Shown: positions 7,233 through 12,793 of the stretch, piece by piece
Numbering within the stretch: position 1 is the first letter of the stretch
Layout: every line of letters begins with the position of its first letter
From: a virus
IMG/VR virus record: IMGVR_UViG_3300043172_000208
Coordinates: 1 to 22,100 of that record
Reading direction: 5' to 3' (one strand)
DNA: 22,100 bases
Translations under genes and position numbers: made by a program
The notes under the pieces: model-generated
What the model was told of the DNA's origin: nothing
What the model saw: the letters and a program-made list of their open reading frames with translations, nothing else
Database searches by the model: none

Positions 7233-9619
7233 TATGCTATTATCTCCAATTCCAGCCAGATTGAACCGAACACAGTGAATCCACTGGAGTTCTGGCGCAG
7301 CACGTACACCTCAAAATAATCTCCGGCGTTCACGTTAAGGACTCCGGTGTTGAACTGCGTTCCCCACCAACTACCAGATCCGGCGGCGCTGTTTGTGTTC
7401 TGATAAAGGTATCCTGATGGTCCAACTTGAACTGGATCAGTAGGAAGATACCCACCATTCCTTCTTATCCGCATGTGACGATAGCCGCCGGACGTATTAC
7501 CTTGTATTCCGTATCCAGTACGGATGATTGCCTTAGTCACTCCCGGAGGTACATTGAACCGAGTTCGCTGCGCGATTGACCAGACAGCACCACCTTCGGT
7601 GTCATGTAGTATCACGCCGAATATTACTGCTGCCTCATCGTTGCCACCACCGAGACCCGGAACTGCAAGCGAGAAGTTCGGAGTGTTATTCAATGGCCAA
7701 TTCCCAGTGGTGTTCCGATATACTTTAGTCCCTCGGTATGCTCCTCCACCTCCTCCTCCGCCATTTAAGACAAAGTCAGTACCAACATCATCGGTAAATA
7801 TCAAGTTGTTTGGTACATCGTCCCTGACCCAAAGCGAACCGAAGTTAGCAACATTTGAAAGCGCAGCAGACTTTTCCTCAATACGAATCTCAATCCCATC
7901 GTGGAAAGCCCATGACCAATCATTCGCAGAATTTGGAGTCCAGCTAATTCCATTCGTACCAACAAAGGCATTGATATTGTTTCCGATGTCATCGCGGATC
8001 TGGAAGAAACCACTGGAATCTGTATTCACTCTAACGATCTTGTCTTGAATCGTCAAGGCGTTGTTGGCACCGACTTCGAACGATATAAAACCTGCGGCAT
8101 CTATTTTGAGTTGCAACGAGTTTACAGCTACGACTTCCATCGCAACATTAGAAACTATATTAACTGGTGCAGGTTCGGTGGCATCAATGGTTAAGAGTCC
8201 AGTGCTAGGGAATCCGCTTTGCACTGTGAGCGCTGCACCAAGTTGAATGTCGATGCCTTGTGTCGTGAACTTTCCAGCAAACGTGACAGTCTCGAGATCG
8301 GGTACTCCTCCTCCGGCTGCCGCGACAACATCAGCGACCGTCGCCTTACGACTAAGATCTGAATCATCTATATCCTGAAAGACCAAGAAATCTGCAGCAT
8401 CAGGAACAGCTATCGTGAGACCTAACAGAGCAACATTGAATGTGATGTCGGCGGCGAGAGTACCAGTACCATCTAATCCCTCTCCTGCAATGATCGCTCG
8501 TGTATTCGGAGGCACTCCCAGGTTCGTTCTCGCTCCAGGTGCAGAAATTGCTCCTGTCCCACCCTGAGCAATCGTAATGGGAAAGGTGATTACACTGGAT
8601 TCCGCATCCAACACGTTAGTTCCGTCACAGTACAGGATTACTCTGTTCCCTTGCGGAATTCCAACTGGTGTCACTTGTGTTGCTGTCGCAACTTCTAGAG
8701 CGAATGCTCCGGTCGTATTGTTGTCCACCCAATACTCTTGGATAGTACTCGGTACGATAATCTTTCTATTGGCAGTCAATGCTCCAATGAACCGATAAGC
8801 TACACGATCCAACTGAACGCCAGACAATACGAAGTCACCACCACCGGCAACATTGACCTCGATGAAATCAAAGCCAGTATCCAAAGCAGAAGTCAATCCG
8901 ACTGTGAACCAATCAGACCCATCCGTTATGAAGATACCTGACACTCCAGGGTTCAGTATCAAATTGATGTTACCATCAATAAGTCCAATCGGGGTTGATA
9001 TCGTCAGTACACCTGTTCCACCATTTCTTATGTATGTAAACCAGTCAGAGCCGACAGTTACCGGATCCGGTAGATTAAACGTGCCGACTCCTCCGTTCCA
9101 GATATTCAACTGCGCACGATCAGCGTCCGTCATGTTCAGTGGCGATTGTCCTGCACCAATCAGTGTGGGAGGAAGGGTCTGGTTGAGCTTCGTCATTATC
9201 GCTTTGAGACCAGCACCTGCGAGTGCAGCCGCAGCAGCGACAGAAACAGTCGCTCCAAGTTGGAACGTTCTCCATACTCCAGCCGCAGTGCTGTTATCCG
9301 TCAGGTAGATGAACCACGCTGTCCCGCCGATCGGAGTTATGATCGTACCTCCTGCGCTGTCCCGTACAGTGAAGTCGTCGAACCCTACGTTTGTGATTAA
9401 GGAAGTGTACCCGGTTGACACCTGACGAGCATCACTGAAGTCAACATTGAGTCCAGGAATAGTTGCATTGACATCAATAATATCTACCGCTACGTCATCA
9501 CCACCGATCTGCTGTTCTATCGGCCACTGAAGTACGACATCAGCACTGATCGTTAGATCTAAGTATGTCCTCTGTGCAGGGTTGATCGATCCGCCGCCGA
9601 AGACGTCATTGTATCCCAT
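7232..9619 (-). CDS. Composite tail fibre, 795 aa
   Basis: A perfect AGGAGG lies six bases before ATG 9619. The N-terminal part (SINPAQRTYLDLTIS, VLQWPIEQQIGGDDVAVDIID, AWFIYLTDNSTAAGVWRTFQLGA, residues 11-125) is a virion-binding region I know from environmental podovirus fibres. Around 350-370 lies an AQGGTGA...ARTNLGV motif common in fibres and often a recombination point. Residues 405-433 (PDAADFLVFQDIDDSDLSRKATVADVV) look like the attachment segment found at the very start of the other two fibres. One WVRDD module sits at 597-618, then Gly7, then a C-terminal jelly-roll-like tip (RTRFNVPPGVTKAIIRTGYG ... LNVNAGDYFEVYVL). The stop overlaps its small partner gene (TAATG). It is probably a receptor-binding fibre. 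Confidence 0.85.
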   Translation of the reverse strand: MGYNDVFGGGSINPAQRTYLDLTISADVVLQWPIEQQIGGDDVAVDIIDVNATIPGLNVDFSDARQVSTGYTSLITNVGFDDFTVRDSAGGTIITPIGGTAWFIYLTDNSTAAGVWRTFQLGATVSVAAAAALAGAGLKAIMTKLNQTLPPTLIGAGQSPLNMTDADRAQLNIWNGGVGTFNLPDPVTVGSDWFTYIRNGGTGVLTISTPIGLIDGNINLILNPGVSGIFITDGSDWFTVGLTSALDTGFDFIEVNVAGGGDFVLSGVQLDRVAYRFIGALTANRKIIVPSTIQEYWVDNNTTGAFALEVATATQVTPVGIPQGNRVILYCDGTNVLDAESSVITFPITIAQGGTGAISAPGARTNLGVPPNTRAIIAGEGLDGTGTLAADITFNVALLGLTIAVPDAADFLVFQDIDDSDLSRKATVADVVAAAGGGVPDLETVTFAGKFTTQGIDIQLGAALTVQSGFPSTGLLTIDATEPAPVNIVSNVAMEVVAVNSLQLKIDAAGFISFEVGANNALTIQDKIVRVNTDSSGFFQIRDDIGNNINAFVGTNGISWTPNSANDWSWAFHDGIEIRIEEKSAALSNVANFGSLWVRDDVPNNLIFTDDVGTDFVLNGGGGGGGAYRGTKVYRNTTGNWPLNNTPNFSLAVPGLGGGNDEAAVIFGVILHDTEGGAVWSIAQRTRFNVPPGVTKAIIRTGYGIQGNTSGGYRHMRIRRNGGYLPTDPVQVGPSGYLYQNTNSAAGSGSWWGTQFNTGVLNVNAGDYFEVYVLRQNSSGFTVFGSIWLELEIIA
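7742..7762 (-). repeat. GGA-type triplet repeat coding seven glycines
   Basis: Seven Gly codons in a row (mostly GGA) form a hinge between the WVRDD module and the tip of the 795 aa fibre. Triplet slippage could alter hinge length in frame. Confidence 0.8.
7762..7832 (-). repeat. WVRDD module, third copy (795 aa fibre)
   Basis: This encodes LWVRDDVPNNLIFTDDVG followed by TDFVLN and is related to the two copies in the 1120 aa fibre. It lies directly before the Gly7 hinge and the C-terminal tip. Confidence 0.8.
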
Positions 9620-9620
9620 G

Positions 9621-10265
9621 CTATGCCTCCTGTCTCGTTGAAGACCTATCTATGATCTTTTGTATATCTTCGCCGTTCAATAGTTGCAGATCACGATCGT
9701 ACGTCTGCTGCCACAATGGAACTCGTTTGTCGTTCACTAAGAACCTCGATGATTGGAGCAATGCTCCATGGAGCAGTGCGTTCGGTGCATACAACGACGA
9801 CCAGTTTGTTTGATTCGTCGCATCTAAAAGTGCCGGAAGCTCGTAGTACAGAAGTTCAAACGGATACGCAAAGTCCGGCGTTGGACTGAACAAGAAGTTG
9901 AAGTAGTCGTAGTCCGCGTAAAATCTTGGCTGATTTCGTAGATCTTCATCTGGCCAGTAGAGCCGACAGTACTCGTAAGAACGTGGGAACAGAGGGGTTC
10001 TCACCTGCTCTGCTCCCACGCCGAAGTTGATGCTTACTGTATCTCTCCAACGATCTGGCTTCTGGTACACTGAAGTTCCTATCGCCATTGTATTTGTCAC
10101 AACATTGATGAATCCTTGGATCTTCAACGCGCGAGCAAGATCTCGTTCCGCGAGGTTAATCAAGCGGGGGAGTTGATCAAACACCGTCGGATCGACTGAT
10201 GTGCCACGCTCCAGGTAATCTCTCAAATCATCTTGCAGAGAATCAAATGTCATTGCAGTAGGCAT
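9621..10265 (-). CDS. SU10-type head-tail adaptor-like protein, 214 aa
   Basis: The ATG at 10265 has AGGAG eight bases upstream. Residues 5-50 (MTFDSLQDDLRDYLERG ... FDQLPRLINLAERDLARALKIQGF) are the typical opening of phage adaptor proteins of the SU10 type. Then come a TSVYQKPDRWRDTVSINF segment, RSYEYCRLYWPDEDLRNQPRFYADYDYFNFLFSPTPD (about 103-136), YELPAL, and a helical end with NALLHGALLQSSRFL. These proteins form the ring below the portal. Finding it next to a fibre gene, with a separate gp4-like adaptor encoded about 6 kb upstream, is unusual. One of the two may connect fibres rather than head and tail. The family call is good; the exact place in the virion is open. Confidence 0.75.
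   Translation of the reverse strand: MPTAMTFDSLQDDLRDYLERGTSVDPTVFDQLPRLINLAERDLARALKIQGFINVVTNTMAIGTSVYQKPDRWRDTVSINFGVGAEQVRTPLFPRSYEYCRLYWPDEDLRNQPRFYADYDYFNFLFSPTPDFAYPFELLYYELPALLDATNQTNWSSLYAPNALLHGALLQSSRFLVNDKRVPLWQQTYDRDLQLLNGEDIQKIIDRSSTRQEA
9626..9631 (-). promoter_or_regulatory. Consensus ribosome binding site of the 795 aa fibre
   Basis: AGGAGG, six bases before ATG 9619, is the strongest Shine-Dalgarno I noticed in the window. It suggests high fibre output from the operon message. Confidence 0.7.
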
Positions 10266-10276
10266 CGTTCGTACTC

Positions 10277-10627
10277 CTACTCAGGCTCAGGCTCAGGTTC
10301 TGGTTCCGGCTCAGGTTCCGGCTCAGGCTTCGCTGCTGCCTCCGCCGCTTTCTGGATGGTATTGTGAGCCGCATCACTGCGATCTCGAAGCGTCTGCCAT
10401 TCAGTTGGAGTCGGGGCTCTGTTTCCTTCAGCCATCTTTTGAATTACCTCCGTGAACTCTTTCAGTTCTGTATGTGCTTCATCCCCACGTTCCAGCAACT
10501 CACCGAGCATAGCCAACAGTTCAGATGCTTCTTGCAACTTCAAGTTGGATCCACCACTGAGCGCCGGATTGTTAGTCAGCACAGATACTCCGCGAATTGC
10601 GACAAGGATCAATTGAATAATATTCAT
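10277..10627 (-). CDS. Helical protein with (Pro-Glu)8 tail, 116 aa
   Basis: The start overlaps the lipoprotein stop by one base (TAATG). The N-terminus (MNIIQLILVAIRGVSVL) is hydrophobic or amphipathic but short for a membrane helix. Residues 28-95 are helical and include LKLQEASELLAMLGELLERGDEAH and a PTPTEWQTLRDRSDAAH segment. The latter matches small phage proteins I know from lysis or tail-end gene neighbourhoods. Residues 101-116 are eight Pro-Glu pairs, a stiff acidic rod coded by a hexanucleotide-type repeat. Function unknown. Membrane contact through the N-terminus and a reach into the periplasm are inferences from its neighbours only. Confidence 0.75.
   Translation of the reverse strand: MNIIQLILVAIRGVSVLTNNPALSGGSNLKLQEASELLAMLGELLERGDEAHTELKEFTEVIQKMAEGNRAPTPTEWQTLRDRSDAAHNTIQKAAEAAAKPEPEPEPEPEPEPEPE
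10280..10327 (-). repeat. Hexanucleotide repeat coding (Pro-Glu)8
   Basis: There are eight near-copies of CCTGAG/CCGGAA-type units on the minus strand. They lie just before the stop and encode the acidic tail of the 116 aa protein. Such repeats can change in number by slippage without shifting the frame. Confidence 0.85.
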
Positions 10628-11043
10628 TACGTCGCTCCTCGCACTGCGGATATAAGATTAGCGATTAGAGGTCTCGCTCGTTCGACCCATGCGTTTAGCT
10701 CATTCATAGCTCTCACGAACTTCTCCTCTCCTGTTCCGCCAGCTTCATACTCTGCTTTGATCACTGTGAATTCCAGTGTCGCATCTAGCAATGAGTCTGC
10801 TACTGGCTTCGCCTGTGCATCCGCGCGTCCTATCGCTCGTATAGCACTGTCCGGAATAGTACCACTGGAAACGAGCTTCGCAGCTTGTTCCTCAATGATA
10901 ACGAACGTACCATACGTCGCGAATGCTCTCTGTTCAGTTGTTTCTGCCTTCGCGATTGGGTTCGATGCCGCACATGCTTGAAGCGCGAGCATAACCACGA
11001 ATAGGTAGAACGTCTGAACGTGATTCCATCTTACTGGTATCAT
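10627..11043 (-). CDS. Lipoprotein, possible o-spanin, 138 aa
   Basis: The N-terminus has a basic start (residues 1-8), a hydrophobic segment (YLFVVMLALQ) and a lipobox LQAC with the cysteine at position 24, followed by AAS. After signal peptidase II cleavage the mature protein would be about 115 residues. It is mostly helical and polar (AETTEQRAFATYG, IIEEQAAKLV, SLLDATLEFTVIKAEYEAG, MNELNAWVERARPLIANLISAV). Ala at +2 predicts sorting to the outer membrane of a Gram-negative host. Within the cassette it could pair with the one-TM coiled-coil protein as a two-component spanin. It is longer than most o-spanins, so a different envelope role remains possible. The start overlaps the holin-like stop by four bases. 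Confidence 0.75.
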   Translation of the reverse strand: MIPVRWNHVQTFYLFVVMLALQACAASNPIAKAETTEQRAFATYGTFVIIEEQAAKLVSSGTIPDSAIRAIGRADAQAKPVADSLLDATLEFTVIKAEYEAGGTGEEKFVRAMNELNAWVERARPLIANLISAVRGAT

Positions 11044-11273
11044 CCTACTGTACCTCCTCCGTCACCCGATCCTGTGACTTTGTTTACCAGACGTCGGGCT
11101 GATATCGCCTGGAAGTCTTTGAAGAATGTGATCGCGCCACCGATCAGCAGTATGGTCCACTGAAGACCGGAGATGTCACTCAAAGAAATGATTGATTCCC
11201 CGCTCAATAGTGCCAGTGCTGCCGTCAGTAAAGCAATGACGGTCGCAATAAATGCTCCTACGATTGTATTCAT
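11040..11273 (-). CDS. Two-TM holin-like membrane protein, 77 aa
   Basis: I chose ATG 11273 because AGGAGAG lies four bases upstream. An in-frame ATG at 11291 falls inside the previous gene. The product has two membrane helices (about 4-24, IVGAFIATVIALLTAALALLS, and 36-52, GLQWTILLIGGAITFFK). A short loop joins them, and a basic segment (ISARRLVNKVTG) and a Gly-rich tail follow. Size, two helices and a basic C-terminus fit class II-type phage holins. The neighbours (DUF5675-like protein, lipoprotein) fit a lysis cassette. Similar small proteins are found in other phages, but I know of no proven holin activity for this family. The stop overlaps the lipoprotein start by four bases (ATGA). Confidence 0.75.
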   Translation of the reverse strand: MNTIVGAFIATVIALLTAALALLSGESIISLSDISGLQWTILLIGGAITFFKDFQAISARRLVNKVTGSGDGGGTVG

Positions 11274-11274
11274 C

Positions 11275-11757
11275 TTACTCTCCTGTCCCACACTTGGAAC
11301 TGATTGTCAGACGATGAGTTTCCTCCCGCCCTAATTGTTCAGTGATGATCTTCATAGCTTCACCACTACTTGAAACGGCGCGCTCGTATTTTCCTGTTTT
11401 ACGATTCTTCATTACAGTGCGCCGAGTCCCAGGTCCGATGCATCCTACGACGTCACCAACGTAGTTCGCAATATGAATAAGAACAAGATAACGACCGAAA
11501 CTACGCGGTCTATCATCTTTCAACCTGTACACTCCCAGGTCAGGGTTCGATAAAATATACACTTCACCTCTGTTCGGTCTTGTCCATGGGTCAAGTATGT
11601 AATCCCCATCAGGGATGCAGGAAGCAAATGGCTTTCCTCCTCGAGCATCCCAAGACACCCACGGACGTTCAATAGTAGCCAGATCAAAAGAACCAATACT
11701 AAGAACACCCTCAGTTTCCGATGGTGCATAACTGAACCTCTCAAGCGTTAGATTCAT
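11275..11757 (-). CDS. DUF5675-like protein in endolysin position, 160 aa
   Basis: The features I recall for DUF5675 are all present: a short N-terminal strand then GVLSIG, the LATIERPW segment (26-33), FASCIPDGDY (44-53) and RYLVLIHIANYVGDVVGCIGPG (89-110). The family is common in phages and has no settled function. His95 and Cys106 lie close together in an IHxxN...GCI pattern. This recalls, but is not proof of, the His/Cys pair of L,D-transpeptidase-type enzymes. The gene sits between a one-TM coiled-coil protein and a two-TM holin-like protein, and no ordinary lysozyme, amidase or transglycosylase is in the window. That makes a role in the cell wall or lysis plausible. No signal peptide is seen, so it would need a holin to leave the cytoplasm. 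Family call fairly sure; activity unproven. Confidence 0.75.
   Translation of the reverse strand: MNLTLERFSYAPSETEGVLSIGSFDLATIERPWVSWDARGGKPFASCIPDGDYILDPWTRPNRGEVYILSNPDLGVYRLKDDRPRSFGRYLVLIHIANYVGDVVGCIGPGTRRTVMKNRKTGKYERAVSSSGEAMKIITEQLGREETHRLTISSKCGTGE
11278..11284 (-). promoter_or_regulatory. Ribosome binding site deciding the start of the holin-like gene
   Basis: AGGAGAG lies four bases before ATG 11273, within the end of the DUF5675-like gene. It supports the shorter 77-residue product. Confidence 0.6.
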
Positions 11758-12128
11758 CAGCTTGTGTTGTTCGCTACGAGAGCCGCCTTAGCTTCTTCCA
11801 ATGCAGCCAACTGAATTTCTAGATCAGCCAAATACTCTGCATCGCCCACAGTCCAATCCTCGTCTTGTCTTTGTCGGAACTCCAACGCCGCGATATCCTT
11901 TTTCGTAGCGTTGATGTCCCGTTGCAGCAAGGCAACGAATGCACTATTGATCGGATCCACCTGGGATGCGACCGTTTCCTTGATCGACTCCTGCATCTCT
12001 TCAGCTAATGCATCCACGAGGATGGGCTGAAGAATGAACCAGAAAATAGGCACGAGACCTGCGTAGGTAATGATCTGATTCACACCTATGCGAATTCCCG
12101 CCTCTTTAACTTCGGCCTTGCTTGCCAT
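11757..12128 (-). CDS. One-TM coiled-coil protein, possible i-spanin, 123 aa
   Basis: I chose ATG 12128 (MASKAEVKEAG). GGAGAAG ends four bases before it, and the previous stop lies one base away. An in-frame ATG at 12158 would overlap the previous gene. A charged N-terminus is followed by one membrane helix (about residues 16-38, VNQIITYAGLVPIFWFILQPILV). A long polar helical part (41-118), rich in Ala, Glu, Gln and Asp with heptad-like hydrophobics, comes next. This is the plan of inner-membrane spanin subunits: a cytoplasmic N-terminus, one helix and a periplasmic coiled coil. The lipoprotein three genes later could be its outer-membrane partner. It could instead be a holin-type or other membrane protein. 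The stop overlaps the next start by one base (TGATG). Confidence 0.75.
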   Translation of the reverse strand: MASKAEVKEAGIRIGVNQIITYAGLVPIFWFILQPILVDALAEEMQESIKETVASQVDPINSAFVALLQRDINATKKDIAALEFRQRQDEDWTVGDAEYLADLEIQLAALEEAKAALVANNTS

Positions 12129-12129
12129 T

Positions 12130-12402
12130 TTACTTCTCCGCTTTCTTCCCACCTTCAATGGGAACTATGCCTGACTTCTTCTCACCATCACCGTCACCTT
12201 CTTCCTTCTTGGCTGGTACATTGACGACGACTACTTGACCGTTAGCAATCGCTGTCAGGAGCGCATTCAACGTACCTATGACTCCACTGATAGCCATCGG
12301 ACTAGGGATACTCACTGCACCAGGAGTCTGTAGAAGTTGAACTCCTGCTGCCGCAGCTTGCTGTGTCTGTTCGTGAGTGAGATTTACAAGGTTCTGTTCC
12401 AT
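12130..12402 (-). CDS. Small Ala/Lys-rich protein, 90 aa
   Basis: The ATG at 12402 has AGAGGAAG five bases upstream. Residues 1-60 include an Ala/Gln-rich helix (THEQTQQAAAAGVQLLQ) and a mildly hydrophobic stretch (ISGVIGTLNALLTAIANGQVVVVNV, residues 38-62). That stretch is not convincing as a membrane helix because of its polar residues. The C-terminus is a charged low-complexity tail (AKKEEGDGDGEKKSG ... GGKKAEK). It opens the row of small genes that reads as a lysis cassette; its stop is one base from the next start. I do not recognise the family. It could be a minor lysis-related or structural protein. Confidence 0.65.
   Translation of the reverse strand: MEQNLVNLTHEQTQQAAAAGVQLLQTPGAVSIPSPMAISGVIGTLNALLTAIANGQVVVVNVPAKKEEGDGDGEKKSGIVPIEGGKKAEK
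12133..12139 (-). promoter_or_regulatory. Ribosome binding site deciding the start of the one-TM protein
   Basis: GGAGAAG lies four bases before ATG 12128, inside the coding end of the previous gene. It fits ATG 12128 better than the upstream ATG 12158. Confidence 0.6.
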
Positions 12403-12415
12403 GGTTACTTCCTCT

Positions 12416-12793
12416 TTATGTATTATCTATGGTGTTGCGAATTGCCGAACGAGCTTGATCTATCGTTCGGTTGGGTAAACCTTCTATTGTTCTAAGAATA
12501 TTGATTTCATCGAGTAGTATCTCTACCAGTGCGCGAAAGAGTCTGCGCACATCATACGCTTCCTTCTCCGAATCCTTCTCCGCAGTTTCTTGATCAGCCG
12601 CAGTAGCGGCGTCAATGTTTGTCTGGTCGGCTACGTAACTAGCGAATGCCGTGTCGAGAGTTGCCTGATCTGCACTCTCAACTTCCAGTTCGGTAGTAGC
12701 TGGATGCCAAATGTTGAGAAATGGATCGGCTCCCGCCATCTCTGCAATCTTAACCCAGTCGTGAGAAAGTGTTGCAACTACTTTGAATCCCAT
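12416..12793 (-). CDS. Small acidic fibre-partner protein, copy A, 125 aa
   Basis: The gene starts inside the fibre stop (TAATG), so it is surely co-translated with the fibre. The protein begins MGFKVVATLSHDWVKIAEMAGADPF. It has an acidic centre with a DQATLDTAFASYVADQTNID segment and ends in a helical part: ALVEILLDEINILRTIEGLP ... QARSAIRNTI. It is clearly a paralogue of the 124 aa protein that follows the other fibre in exactly the same way (6858-7232). Shared elements are DQAT-D, Y-ADQ-N-D, LV-DE-N-LR, LP and AIR-I. Size, acidity and place fit a fibre chaperone or a small subunit of the fibre complex. It does not match the known families of tail-fibre assembly proteins that I can recall, so the role is inference. 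Confidence 0.8.
   Translation of the reverse strand: MGFKVVATLSHDWVKIAEMAGADPFLNIWHPATTELEVESADQATLDTAFASYVADQTNIDAATAADQETAEKDSEKEAYDVRRLFRALVEILLDEINILRTIEGLPNRTIDQARSAIRNTIDNT

Noticed and set aside
7232-7700. Diversity-generating retroelement target at the fibre tip
   Set aside because: No reverse transcriptase, template repeat or accessory gene is present in the window, and the tip looks like a jelly roll rather than a C-type lectin fold.
10364-10981. Open plus-strand frame of 205 codons
   Set aside because: It covers the lipoprotein and (Pro-Glu)8 genes in antisense. Both sense genes have convincing starts and coupling, while the plus frame has no recognisable protein pattern.
11274-12158. 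Longer starts at ATG 12158 and ATG 11291
   Set aside because: Both lie inside the preceding genes. The ATGs at 12128 and 11273 have strong Shine-Dalgarno sites at good spacing directly after the preceding stops.
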